Assembly (NCBI GenBank): GCA_037693485.1 | Contig: CM075344.1 | Coordinates: 90,245,001-90,309,000, forward strand | From: Kitagawia praeruptora | Lineage: Eukaryota; Streptophyta; Magnoliopsida; Apiales; Apiaceae | Length of the DNA stretch: 64,000 nt | Reading direction: 5' to 3' | Shown: positions 10,768-21,734 of the stretch, one piece after another | How positions within the stretch are numbered: the stretch's first letter is position 1 | Layout of the letters: each line of letters opens with the position of its first letter | Program-made: the position numbers and the translations under genes | Notes under the pieces: model-generated | What the model saw: the letters and a program-made list of their open reading frames with translations, nothing else | The model's database searches: none | Told to the model about the DNA's origin: nothing

Positions 10768-12040
10768 TGATAGAATATATTTTTTATATATTTTAGATGA
10801 TTTTATTCTCATATTTATTGTGTTTTGCATTGATTTGGTTTTTTATTTAATAGATTTGATTGTTTTATTGTAGGAAATAAAGAATTCATGACTTGGAAGG
10901 ATTTGGAGCAAAAAGAGCTATTTTGGAGATAAAATAGGAGAAAATTCGTATTATTGGGCTACACGGGCTGCCTGCACTGTTTGGGCCATATCTTGAGTTC
11001 CAGAAGTCAGAATTTGACGATCTTACTGTCCACGCGAAGCTTAGGGAATTATCTTTAATTCAGAGGTGGTCCAGTAAGCAAAATCCAACTGGAAGAGCCC
11101 AGAAACAGAGGAGAAAAAGAAGTGACGAATTTTACAAGAAAATCCTATTTAATTATGGATATCTTTTTGTAAATTGATTAGAATATTAAAAATACTTTTA
11201 TTAGGAGATAGAGATCAGATTTTATTAGGGAGTTTTATTATAAAAGAGAAAAAGAACGTGGAAGGAGAGATAGAGATATATACGTATTTTCACAAAAGCT
11301 AGGGTTTTGTTTTTTCTCTCTTCATCTCTTCATTTGTAAACACTTGGTTAATTAAGCTTGGATTCATTGTTCTTCGTTAATACAAAGTTTAAGGTACTCT
11401 TTATCTCATCTTGTTTATTAGTATATGTTTTATATGGCTTTCTTCATTATTTTTGTTGTTCTTAATCATAGTATGAGTGAGTAGTTTAATTCTAGGGTAT
11501 TAAGGGGAGCCATGTTTGCACCATGATTTGGGCTTAATTTGATTAGTAGATTGATGGGTAAAGAGTAATTCTGATTGATATGTTATAATTCTTAATTTGT
11601 GTAATTGCGCAATATCATGGATTAACTGATTGCAATAGGAGTAATAGATCGAAAGATTTTACTACTAGAGGCTTACATACAATTAGCGGAATTGAAGGTG
11701 AGTGTGAAAACATCATTAGATATTCTGAGAGTGTTAATGCTTGAAAAAGATTAACCATTGCTTTAATTACTTTATTCCATTGAAAAGCTATACTTTTGTG
11801 ATTTGTTTGGTGTAAACATGGTGAACCTGAATTGCCCTAGATCCTTTTATTAATTGAATTAAAACTTTGTTAAATTTGCATTAGTAGTTAATAAAATTCC
11901 CAAATAATCGTTTGACTAGAAACAATTGATAATAGTTGAATTGAAATTGAAACTGTCTCCTTGAGGAATCGACCCGTATTTGCTAGTATCTACTACAATT
12001 GATACCGTGCGCTTGCGGTTAGACATAATTTTACACATCA
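10768..12040 (+). mobile_element. Solo LTR inserted in gag of the Tat element
   Basis: It starts TGATAGAATATATTT and ends TTACACATCA, giving TGAT/ATCA ends and a TSD GAGAG (10763-10767, 12041-12045). The 10-bp word CATCAGAGAG flanks both sides, so the 3' border could be five bases shorter. The length of 1273 bp, and phrases such as TTTGGGCCATATCTTGAGTTCCAG and CCACGCGAAG, match the 1275-bp LTRs at 15461 and 20455, but overall divergence is large. No internal sequence remains, consistent with LTR-LTR recombination. Confidence 0.8.
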
Positions 12041-12045
12041 GAGAG

Positions 12046-12846
12046 GTTCTCAAGGGAATTCACAACCTCATGGAAATCCTGAGGGTCAGCAAACTCAAAC
12101 TCAAACTCAAGAGGATGTCGGGGTTCAACCACACGCAGGGGTTCAAGGAGGCGCTCAGACAGCAGCTCCACCTCCGCCTCCACCCCCGGGGGGGGACTCA
12201 GACTGTGGCACAACCAAATATCCAGAATATTCCCGGAGTGGGAATTTTTAATGTGGATGACTTGAAAAAACTTCTTATTCACCTGGACGGAGGGAGAGTA
12301 TCTGCTACGGCGCCAACATCTTCTCCATTCTCAGTTGAAGTAAGAGAAGCCCAACTCCCTATAGGGTACCGGTCTATGACTAATGACTTACGCTTTCACG
12401 GAATAGTTGACCCCGTGGAATTCTTGGGACGGTTTGATATCGAAATGGATGTTTATCAGGTGACTGATTTAGCCAGATGCCGTTTGTTGGCGGCAACATT
12501 TAGGGAGAGTGCGCAACAGTGGTTTTAGAAACTTGGGCCAGGAGTAATTACATCTTGGCAGGTGATGAGGAATCTATTTTTAACCAAGTTCCAGGCGGCA
12601 GTGAAGTATGCTCCTCCTGTTACTACTTTGGCTAACATTAAGCAGAGGGAAGGAAAAAGTTTACAATCTTACTTCAAGAGATTCAATTCGAAATCTACCC
12701 TGGTGAGAGGAGCAACTGATGAAACGCTCAAAAGCTTTTTAATAGTTGGATTGTCAGTAGGAACTGATTTCTGGAACATCTTCAAGGACGTGATCCACCT
12801 ACTTTGGCCGATGTATTTGCGCAGGCTGAGTCTTTCAAGATCGTAG
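12046..12846 (+). pseudogene. gag core (Retrotrans_gag domain), with stop and frameshift
   Basis: The conserved gag fold is readable: LRFHGIVDPVEFLGRFDIEM, then AATFRESAQQWF, a stop, KLGPG, and NLFLTKFQAAVKYAPPVTTL with QREGKSLQSYFKRF. This matches plant Ty3/gypsy capsid proteins. A TAG at 12526-12528 interrupts just after QQWF, and the frame shifts near 12785: RDPPTLADVFAQAESFK continues in another frame. The segment joins directly to the C-terminal gag/protease frame. The TAG is explained by one C-to-T change from CAG. Confidence 0.85.
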
Positions 12847-14755
12847 AACAATCCTTGGCAGACAATCGAAAAATAGACAGTCAAGGAAATTCTAAAGGAA
12901 GAGTTAACAAAAGGAAAGATCGGTCCTTGAGTCCCACGCTCCGTACTAGGATCGGTGCTAATCGTGTGAATTCCACTGAAGTTGGACGGAATTGGGGACC
13001 CCCGGATACCTACACCTATGATAGAAGAGAAAGCAATTATACTCATTTAGCTGCCTCTATTGAGCATATCTTTGAAGTAAATAAAGATAAAGGATTCTTC
13101 AGAAAGCCAGAGCCGTTAACTTCTTGGCAGAGTAGGGATAAGAAGAAATATTGTGATTTTCATGAATCCTCAGGACATAATACTTACGAGTGTCGGCAAT
13201 TGAAGGATGAAATTGAAGACCTGATCAAAGAGGGATTTCTGACTGAATGGATTATCAGAGAAGTGAAAAAACACAAGGAGAACCCAGACAGAAAGGATGG
13301 AGGGCGCACCCTCCAGAACAAGGATAAGCCCGAGGAGAAGAAATTTGTCAGAGAAGGTAGTATTCATACAATATTTGGAGGACGGCACTTGGGAGGAGAT
13401 AGTAATCATGCTTTGGAGAGATATGCAAGGGAGGCAAAATATCGACCCCTCACTAATGTGAACAGCTTGGAGTTTAGGCCGCCCAAATTATTTAAGGGGG
13501 AATGTGTGGATATCACTTTCACTGAGGAAGAAGCTAGATGGGTGCACCATCCTCATAATGATGCTTTGGTGGTAGCAATCCAGATTGGTTCCAAGAACGT
13601 ACATCGGGTTCTTGTTGACAATTCCGTGAACATCCTATACTATAGTACTTATAAGAAGTTGGGACTTCCAGATAAGGATATGATTCCAGATAGTGGTTGG
13701 ATATACGGTTTTTCGGGTGAATCTGTGAAAGTCATGGGAATCATCAGATTACCAGTAACCCTCGGTGAAGGAGCTCTTTCTGTGACCCAAATGATGGACT
13801 TTATGATTTTGAATGTAGAGTCATCTCACAATGCTTTAATTGGGCGCCCCCTATTAAAAGAAATGAAGGTTGTGACCTCTATTTACCATCTTACAATGAA
13901 ATTTCCTACACCCAATGGTGTAGGAACTATACGAGGATCTCAGCATGATTCAAGAGATTGTTATCATAGGACGATCAAGGGATTTAGAAAACAGCAAGGT
14001 GGAGGGCGTGCCCTGAGAGAGGGAAGTTCAGAAAGAGAGATGAGTCTTATTCCAGGAGAGGTTAAAGTTCATTATCTTGTCCAAGAACCTGAAGAAGTAG
14101 TGAGGGAGAGCATTCCAATACTTGGTAATTTACAAGAAGGAATTCTAGAAGAAATCGAGGAAGACTCGGAGGAGGTTATCTCTGTTAACCTTAGTGGGGA
14201 GCAGGTTGAAGGAAGACGGATGTTGCTTGAAGGTTTGGTGCACACCCTTGTTGAGGAAGACTTCCCTCTTGAAGAGGATGTGCCCTCCAAGGATGAGGTG
14301 TTAATTGAGGACCCTCGAAGTTTTGATTCAGATCTAGATCCTAGAACTCCACAGTTGGTTGAAAAGACCGGTCCTGCACAGGATATGATCTCAATATTAG
14401 TAGACGAGAAGGATCCAAGTAAGATTTTGAAAATCGGGTCTCAGTTGAATTCCGAGATGAATGGGATACTCACTAATTTTCTCATGAATAATCTGGATGT
14501 TTTTGCTTGGAGTCATGCTGATATGGTGGGGATTGACCCGGAAGTCATGTGTCATCGTCTGAATATAGATCCTACTAAGAAAGGAATCTGCCAGAAACGT
14601 CGACCGGTAAGTGGAGAGAGAGCCATAGCATTGAAAGAGGAGGTTGATAGACTTCTAGAGGTTGGGTTGATTAAGGAGTCGTATTATCCGGATTGGCTGG
14701 CTAATCCAGTCCTAGTCAAGAAGCCAAATGGAAAATGGAGGACTTTGTGTGGATT
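12789..14755 (+). pseudogene. gag C-terminus and aspartic protease of the Tat element
   Basis: A long open frame starts with the end of gag. Near 13150-13200 it has YCDFHESSGHNTYECRQLK, the Cys/His knuckle-like motif of Tat gag proteins. The protease region follows: LVVAIQIG...VHRVLVDNSVNILY near 13570-13640, then ALIGRPLL near 13835. Relatives have a D-(N/G/T)-G-S-S catalytic turn; here the Gly-Ser pair is missing, as if six bases were deleted, so the protease should be inactive. The end carries the start of RT (GLIKESYYPDWLANPVLVKK, GKWR). The frame is then lost near 14745-14755, where RT continues in another frame. Confidence 0.85.
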
Positions 14756-15455
14756 TTACAGATTTGAATAAGGCTTGTCCTAAAGACAGTTTCCCTCTCC
14801 CTCGAATTGATCAGTTGGTGGATGCTACGGCCGGTCATGCTCTTTTGAGTTTCATGGATGCTTATTCGGGCTATAATCAAATTCCAATGTATGAACCTGA
14901 TCAAGAGCACACCTCTTTTATCACAGATAGAGGTCTGTATTGTTATATTGGAATGCCGTTTGGTTTGATCAATGTTGGGGCAACTTATCAGAGGTTGGTG
15001 AATATGATGTTCAAAGATTTGATTGGAAAGACCATGGAGGTATATGTTGATGATATGCTTGTTAAATCCTTGAAGGTAGAAGATCATGTAAAGCACCTGG
15101 GGCAGATGTTCGAAATATTAAGGAAATTCAGGATGAAGTTAAATCCTCAGAAATGTGTGTTTGGTGTGGAATTCGGAAAGTTTTTGGGTTTCATGGTAAA
15201 TCATAGAGGAATTGAGGCGAATCCAGCAAAGATTAAGGCTTTGCTTGATATGAAATCCCCGTCTAGTGTGAAGTAGGTGCAGAGTTTGGCCGGAAGAATA
15301 GCAGCATTGAATCGCTTTGTGTCAAAGTCTTCAGATAAATGCAGAGAGTTCTTTAAAGCAATCAAATGAGCATCTAAGGATTTCGTATGGACTCCCGAGT
15401 GCGAAGAAGCTTTTCAGAAAATCAAGGAGCAGTTGGGGAATCCACCACTTTTGGC
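14728..15455 (+). pseudogene. Reverse transcriptase core of the Tat element
   Basis: RT motifs are clear: CVDFTDLNKACPKDSFPLPR, FMDAYSGYNQI, MPFGLINVGATYQRLVN, the catalytic YVDDM near 15043-15057, LNPQKCVFGV and KFLGFMV. A TAG at 15274-15276 and a TGA at 15367-15369 break the frame; both fit single C-to-T changes. The connection domain (VWTPECEEAFQKIKEQL) leads to NPPLLAK, where the nested element is inserted. The RNase H frame resumes on the other side of that insertion. Confidence 0.9.
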
Positions 15456-15460
15456 AAAAT

Positions 15461-16735
15461 TGATAAAGTGTATATTTATATACACTTTAGAGGATTTTAT
15501 TCTCATAATTATAGGATTTTGCAAATAATTGGGTAAGTTTGATTATATTTTATTGTTTTATTTCAGGTAATAAATAATTCCTAAAGTTGGGAGAAAATGA
15601 GCTTAATTGGATAAAAATCAGGTGGAAATTCGGATTTAACGGTGGGCCTGCGCAGCAATTCTTATTTGGGCCATATCTCGAGTTCCAGGAATCAGAATGG
15701 GGCGAAATTACAGCCCACGCGAAGGTATCGAGAAAATCTACAAGTCTAGACCAGCCCAGCAGTCACCAGCCTTCTAGAGCGGCCGAGAATCAGACCTGAA
15801 GAGCTGATTACGAATTTTTACCACAACCCAACTTATTTTTAGAAAAGAAATAAATATACTATTTGATTATTAGGGTTAGAGATATACATCTCGATCGATT
15901 GTATCTAGAGGGAATCACATCTTGTAAATTAGATTAATATTGTAAATAATTATTAGACTTTTGAGAGAGAAGGGAGAGAAGCAATTTGAAGAGGAAGATC
16001 GAAGGAAGGAACGAAGGGATTCGTCTTGATTTCGAGAAGCCTTAAGATTTGTATTCTTTGTTCTTGAATTCTTTAACTCATGATTTGTGGTTTAAATATA
16101 TATTTTGTTTATTTAATCATGAGAAGTTAATCCTTTATCCAAGAGTTGGGTAGTATTCATTGATGAATTGAGTTTGTGTGATTAATTGTGATTCTCTTAA
16201 TTTGTTAATCTGTCATTGAGGGCTTAATACAATTAGAAGAGTAGCTAACTTTTAATTGCATATCTAGGGATTATAACGAATCGGGAGATGAGTTGTAGTT
16301 CTAATACATGACATGATAGACATAATTTAATTATTGAATCGGGAGATTAATATGAGAATTGTGAAACTGTTAATCCTTGGCTTAAATAGTTTATGATTAT
16401 ACTTTGATTGACCATGGGAGTGGCGATTAGGGGATGATTGTAGGCATTATGAATTACCTTGGGAGAGGAATTTATAAACCTTAGAAGGATTGTTTTTAAC
16501 TAACAAGAGACACAAATTAGACATTCTTGGTAGTCAATTGAAGAACCCCAAAGCTTGGATTGTTTCTCTCATACTTATTATTTAGATATTATTTGTTTAT
16601 TTGTTTAATTTAGTTGTTAGATATAATCCATTATTCTATTCTTCCACACTTCTGAATTGCAAGAGATAAAAGACTTGAGATTGGCATTGATATCAGTCCT
16701 TCCCTGTGAACGAACACATAAAAATACTACTAACA
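15461..16735 (+). repeat. 5' LTR (1275 bp) of nested element
   Basis: TGATAAAGTGTATATTTATA...ACTACTAACA. It appears identical to 20455-21729 when read side by side; every position is offset by 4994. It contains a small frame with an in-frame ATG in both copies, probably chance. Confidence 0.95.
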
Positions 16736-16738
16736 AAT

Positions 16739-16755
16739 TGGCGCCGCTGCCGGGG
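16739..16755 (+). other. Primer-binding site of nested element
   Basis: TGGCGCCGCTGCCGGGG starts three bases after the LTR. It has the form of a tRNA-Asp-type site used by many plant gypsy elements. It differs from the primer site of the host Tat element at 9654. Confidence 0.85.
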
Positions 16756-16906
16756 AAGGCAACAATATTGATTTTGAGTTAATTATTTCTTGTAGTTTGG
16801 ATTTTATCTTTGTACATATTTTTTTCCTTCTTTTGTTTTTTTTTTTTGGTGTGTCTACAGGTTTCTTTGAGGAACCTAAAGTAAGCTTTTGAGGTAAAGA
16901 GACAAC

Positions 16907-17812
16907 ATGGATTACAACGTTGGTTGGAATGACGCTCAGATTTTCTATGGCAATCCGGAACGATATCAAGACTTCAATCCTCACCAACAATTAAATTCTT
17001 ATGAGGATTTTAATGCATATCAGGTGAATTCGTTCTATTCTGAAAACTCTTATTATGCTTCATACCCACCTAGTACAGATTGTTCATGTGCATTTGAAAA
17101 TCAGTATTATGATCCTTATCCATACATGTGCAATGATGTTGATGAGAGCTTAATTCATTCTAATCCTTCTTTACATTCTTTGGGACTTTTTAAGCACTTT
17201 GATGACCCCACTTTTGAGATTGCTAGTACGAATGATAGTCCATGTGAACCAGAATCAATAAGTTGGTACGAGGAGAATGCTAAACGGAATAGTTTTATTA
17301 TGGAGGTTCAACTTGTGATGCATAACGGTTGTCTTGAAATTCCTCCTTGTGTTAATTTTCCAATGATCCATGATTCTTGTTTAGCAATTGATGATAATTT
17401 TGTGTTTGATGAGTCTGCTTGCTTTGTTGATGATTGTCCTATGCGTACTAATGATAAATTGGATGCAACTGAAATTCTACCAAATTTAGAAAATATTGTT
17501 GAGCTTAACAAATTGGTAGACAAGGTAAAAATTGATGAGTGTCCAGTTATAATTGAGGAGGATTTTAAGATTGATGAAATTGTAAATCTTGCTTTGGAAT
17601 ACAAGGATCCAATTTGGGAGGAGTTTATAAGTCGTGCTTATGAGGATTATTCTGACGACTTTTCTGGCTACTTTGATTTTTACAAGTCTCTTGAGAAAGT
17701 GAGGATCATATATAGTTTCTTATACTTTTATGAATCTCAGGCATATATGCACATGATAGTTTTATTACTAATTCATAGATATGTGCATCTATTTGCTTTT
17801 TCTCCTCATTGA
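16907..17812 (+). CDS. 301-aa acidic protein of nested LTR element, function unknown
   Basis: It starts with ATG about 170 bases after the PBS, at the position where gag would begin, and stops at TGA 17810-17812. Residues 1-75 are rich in Tyr, Asn, Asp and Phe (NVGWNDAQIFYGNPERYQDF). The middle is acidic with scattered Cys (residues 60-80 and 140-180). The last 35 residues are hydrophobic and aromatic (YSFLYFYESQAYMHMIVLLL) and could be a membrane segment. I see no zinc knuckle, protease, RT or other known motif. An intact ORF in an element with identical LTRs might be under selection, or simply too young to have decayed. Whether it is a divergent gag or a captured sequence cannot be told here. 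Confidence 0.6.
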   Translation: MDYNVGWNDAQIFYGNPERYQDFNPHQQLNSYEDFNAYQVNSFYSENSYYASYPPSTDCSCAFENQYYDPYPYMCNDVDESLIHSNPSLHSLGLFKHFDDPTFEIASTNDSPCEPESISWYEENAKRNSFIMEVQLVMHNGCLEIPPCVNFPMIHDSCLAIDDNFVFDESACFVDDCPMRTNDKLDATEILPNLENIVELNKLVDKVKIDECPVIIEEDFKIDEIVNLALEYKDPIWEEFISRAYEDYSDDFSGYFDFYKSLEKVRIIYSFLYFYESQAYMHMIVLLLIHRYVHLFAFSPH

Positions 17813-18032
17813 AGATTTTATGTGTGAATAAGTCGAGCTAATGACAATAAACAAGCGCTGCTTGGGAGGCAACCCAAGATTATATTATTAGTTTTTAATA
17901 GTTTTTTTTTTACTCCCACATGTTTCCTTGATGTGTTTGTTCATGGTGATTCAGGTGTTAACAATGATTGATAAGGTTGGGGCTTATTCGTGAAGTTGAA
18001 TGATGAAGTTTCCTCCATATTGATGATATTCA

Positions 18033-18630
18033 GCACGTTCGTGCATTCTTTAGCATGATTGTACAACTCAAGAGGATATAATCTTTACCATCTACTATTT
18101 TTCTAGCTGTTGGCATAGTCATGCAGCCAAGCTAGCATGTTCACGCAGGGAAAGTGGCAGATTTGAAGCTTACGGCTAAAATTTATTGATTTGGCATGAT
18201 CACGCAGGTGTCCAGCATGTCCATGCCGCACAAACATGTTCCCACGACCCATTTGAAGTTAATAGCATGATCACGCAACATTCTGGCATGGTCACGCGAC
18301 ACGAACCCAATCCCTCGGCTTGTTTTTAAAGATTTGGCATACTCACGCAACTTACCAGCATGATCACGCAGACACAAAGTAAACTCACGGCTTGTTTTTA
18401 AAGAAATGGCATGGTCACGCAGCTCTACGACATGCTCATGCACCATATATTGAAACCTCACGACAGAATTTTAGAGGTTTAGCATGCTCATGCAGCTATA
18501 TGACATGTTCATGCATTACAAAAAAAATTCTCACGACAATAGTATTAAGGTTTGGCGTGACCACGCAGTCGATTAGCATGATCACGCACTAGATTGGCAT
18601 GCTCGTGCAGTTGATTAGCATGCTCATGCA
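18033..18630 (+). repeat. Phased paired 13-mer array, consensus GCATGNTCACGCA
   Basis: Motif starts read by eye, in pairs: 18033/18053, 18114/18135, 18194/18215, 18265/18286, 18337/18358, 18409/18430, 18482/18503, 18555/18576, 18597/18618. Spacing within pairs is 21 bp (20 once). Pair-to-pair period is 71-73 bp from 18194 to 18555, about 80 bp before that and 42 bp at the end. The eight bases between the two motifs of a pair differ in every unit. Inter-pair segments share only CTCACGGCTTGTTTTTAAAG-like remnants. The motif is partly self-complementary (GCATG...CATGC in many copies). Confidence 0.9.
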
Positions 18631-18760
18631 ACAAATAGAAAATCACCAATCAAGTCACAGATCGCGGCACTTCATGCTTATGCATAGGGGAGTACTTCTT
18701 TCTTTTCTTTTTAATTCTAGGATTAGTAGTTAGTGTGTCATTGTGGACATTAACACATTT

Positions 18761-20451
18761 AAGTGTGGGGATGTGTTCTTGATATTAATATGTATATATA
18801 AAAAAAAAAAAAATTAAAAAAAATTGGAAAATTTTTGAAAATACCAAAAATAATTCTAGCCATGCAAATTGATTAGTTGTTGTATTTTGCTTAGTGCACC
18901 CATGCATGCTTTAGGAATCTTGTGTCGTTGATGCTTTTGTTTGAGAAGTGACGTGCTTTGTTCTTGTGCACACACTTACACTAGCAAGTTGAAACAGGTA
19001 GATTTAGTGAATGTCTTAAGTAATCAGAATGACATGAATATGTGCAAGATGACTTGGTTTGCATGCGTTGAACACAAGTAGGTGCGTTAGAGAGTCTTGT
19101 TACTTGGGATTGAATATGTTTTGTCACACCAAGCGAGTTTTGAGCCTATATGCATATCGTTTGCATTATTATTCGTTTGCTTGAGTGTCCACATGTTGTT
19201 TGCATTGCTAGCACTTACTTGAGATCTTTCTTGAAATGCATGACACTATTTGATGATAAAATGATAAAGGCATTTAGGATAACCTCATGTTTCCCAGATT
19301 ACCACACCATTTAAACATGATCAATTAGTTACCCTTTTGAGCTTAATCCTTTTCTTTCGGTGACACACCACATCACTTGCCTATATCCTTTTATTGTATT
19401 GGCCTTACTTTAATCTTGAACCCATATTGTCAAAGGCTAGTATAGTGCTTGAGGGAGTGATAAGGTGCAAAAAGGGGGAATTTATTGATGATCATTACTT
19501 TTGGGGAATATTTGGGGTTTGGTTGTTTACTTGTTAGTCGAATCTTGTAATAATACCATGGATCATCGTACTTGTTATATTTAGCTCTCTTTAAAAAAAA
19601 AAAAAAAAAGAAAAAAGAAAAAAAAAAGAAAAAAAGAAAAAGAATATTATTTATACGAGAGCATACTTATGTTTATGATCCTTCTTCTTTCGACTTATCA
19701 AGTTATTTAATAAAATGGAATAAAAAGATCTAAGTGTGGGGATGGTACTTAGGGAGTTGAATGAATTATATTGTTGGGTACTAGCTTTTGACACTTAACC
19801 TGTTTTGGCTTTACTTGACATACCTTATCCCTAGCCCACATTACAACCCGAATTAAGACCTTTTGAATATCATCAGTGGTGTAAGTTGTGTTAGATTGAG
19901 ATTAATTGCGAGTGCCAAGCGTGTTTATGATTTGTTGGAGTTGAGTGATACACTTTGCTTCGTTTTGAGAGAATATTCATTTGTGAGTGAAAGGTGAGGT
20001 ATTACTTGTTTTGGCATAGGAGATCCCAGGTTTGGACTCAAAGATGTGTTTTTTGTAGACTTAGCATGCTTACCAACTATTTTTGCACTTGACATGGAAT
20101 TTTGTGAGCTTATGCATGTTCATTTAGTAGACCATGTGAATACTTGCACTATCGACACCAAGACATTGCATACTCATTTTGATTCTTAAGTGGATATGGC
20201 ATGAGAGGACTTACATGTGTGGTGTTGTATTAGCATATAATCTTTTGCATGAGCTAGATGAATTTTGTGGGTACATTCACTATAGGCCCTCACGAGACCT
20301 TACTCGTCCACTAGGGCTACCTAGGGGTTTAAAGGACTTGTTGCATATGTTAAATGCAACCGTGATCACCTACGGAAGTGGTACTAGTTAGTTAGTTTAG
20401 TGTATTTTATTTAGTTTGCCCGAGGACGTGCAAAAGACTAAGTGTGGGGAT
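18761..20451 (+). other. Three copies of an extended polypurine-tract motif
   Basis: AAGTGTGGGGAT occurs at 18761-18772, 19732-19743 and 20440-20451. The last is immediately upstream of the 3' LTR and is the expected polypurine tract. The two internal copies have the same flank (CTAAGTGTGGGGAT or TTAAGTGTGGGGAT) and could act as additional plus-strand primers. No gene was seen between them, and the region includes an A/AAAG-rich low-complexity stretch at 19592-19645. Confidence 0.7.
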
Positions 20452-20454
20452 ATT

Positions 20455-21729
20455 TGATAAAGTGTATATTTATATACACTTTAGAGGATTTTATTCTCAT
20501 AATTATAGGATTTTGCAAATAATTGGGTAAGTTTGATTATATTTTATTGTTTTATTTCAGGTAATAAATAATTCCTAAAGTTGGGAGAAAATGAGCTTAA
20601 TTGGATAAAAATCAGGTGGAAATTCGGATTTAACGGTGGGCCTGCGCAGCAATTCTTATTTGGGCCATATCTCGAGTTCCAGGAATCAGAATGGGGCGAA
20701 ATTACAGCCCACGCGAAGGTATCGAGAAAATCTACAAGTCTAGACCAGCCCAGCAGTCACCAGCCTTCTAGAGCGGCCGAGAATCAGACCTGAAGAGCTG
20801 ATTACGAATTTTTACCACAACCCAACTTATTTTTAGAAAAGAAATAAATATACTATTTGATTATTAGGGTTAGAGATATACATCTCGATCGATTGTATCT
20901 AGAGGGAATCACATCTTGTAAATTAGATTAATATTGTAAATAATTATTAGACTTTTGAGAGAGAAGGGAGAGAAGCAATTTGAAGAGGAAGATCGAAGGA
21001 AGGAACGAAGGGATTCGTCTTGATTTCGAGAAGCCTTAAGATTTGTATTCTTTGTTCTTGAATTCTTTAACTCATGATTTGTGGTTTAAATATATATTTT
21101 GTTTATTTAATCATGAGAAGTTAATCCTTTATCCAAGAGTTGGGTAGTATTCATTGATGAATTGAGTTTGTGTGATTAATTGTGATTCTCTTAATTTGTT
21201 AATCTGTCATTGAGGGCTTAATACAATTAGAAGAGTAGCTAACTTTTAATTGCATATCTAGGGATTATAACGAATCGGGAGATGAGTTGTAGTTCTAATA
21301 CATGACATGATAGACATAATTTAATTATTGAATCGGGAGATTAATATGAGAATTGTGAAACTGTTAATCCTTGGCTTAAATAGTTTATGATTATACTTTG
21401 ATTGACCATGGGAGTGGCGATTAGGGGATGATTGTAGGCATTATGAATTACCTTGGGAGAGGAATTTATAAACCTTAGAAGGATTGTTTTTAACTAACAA
21501 GAGACACAAATTAGACATTCTTGGTAGTCAATTGAAGAACCCCAAAGCTTGGATTGTTTCTCTCATACTTATTATTTAGATATTATTTGTTTATTTGTTT
21601 AATTTAGTTGTTAGATATAATCCATTATTCTATTCTTCCACACTTCTGAATTGCAAGAGATAAAAGACTTGAGATTGGCATTGATATCAGTCCTTCCCTG
21701 TGAACGAACACATAAAAATACTACTAACA
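20455..21729 (+). repeat. 3' LTR (1275 bp) of nested element
   Basis: Same length and, by reading, same sequence as 15461-16735. It is followed by TSD copy AAAAT and then by the resumed pol frame of the Tat element. Confidence 0.95.
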
Positions 21730-21734
21730 AAAAT

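Larger units (their letters stand above)
15461..21729 (+). mobile_element. Young non-autonomous LTR retrotransposon (LARD-like), nested in pol
   Basis: Two 1275-bp LTRs (15461-16735, 20455-21729) are flanked by the TSD AAAAT (15456-15460, 21730-21734). A tRNA primer site TGGCGCCGCTGCCGGGG follows the left LTR and a purine-rich AAGTGTGGGGATATT precedes the right one. LTRs align without a visible difference over their whole length, which implies very recent insertion. The interior is 3.7 kb and has no gag, protease, RT, RNase H or integrase. It holds a 301-codon ORF of unknown function, a strongly ordered 13-mer array (18033-18630) and two extra polypurine-tract-like motifs. It interrupts the Tat pol exactly at the TSD. 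Confidence 0.95.

Noticed and set aside
15587..15799. 70-codon frame in each LTR of the nested element
   Set aside because: Identical because the LTRs are identical; no motif and no reason to expect translation.
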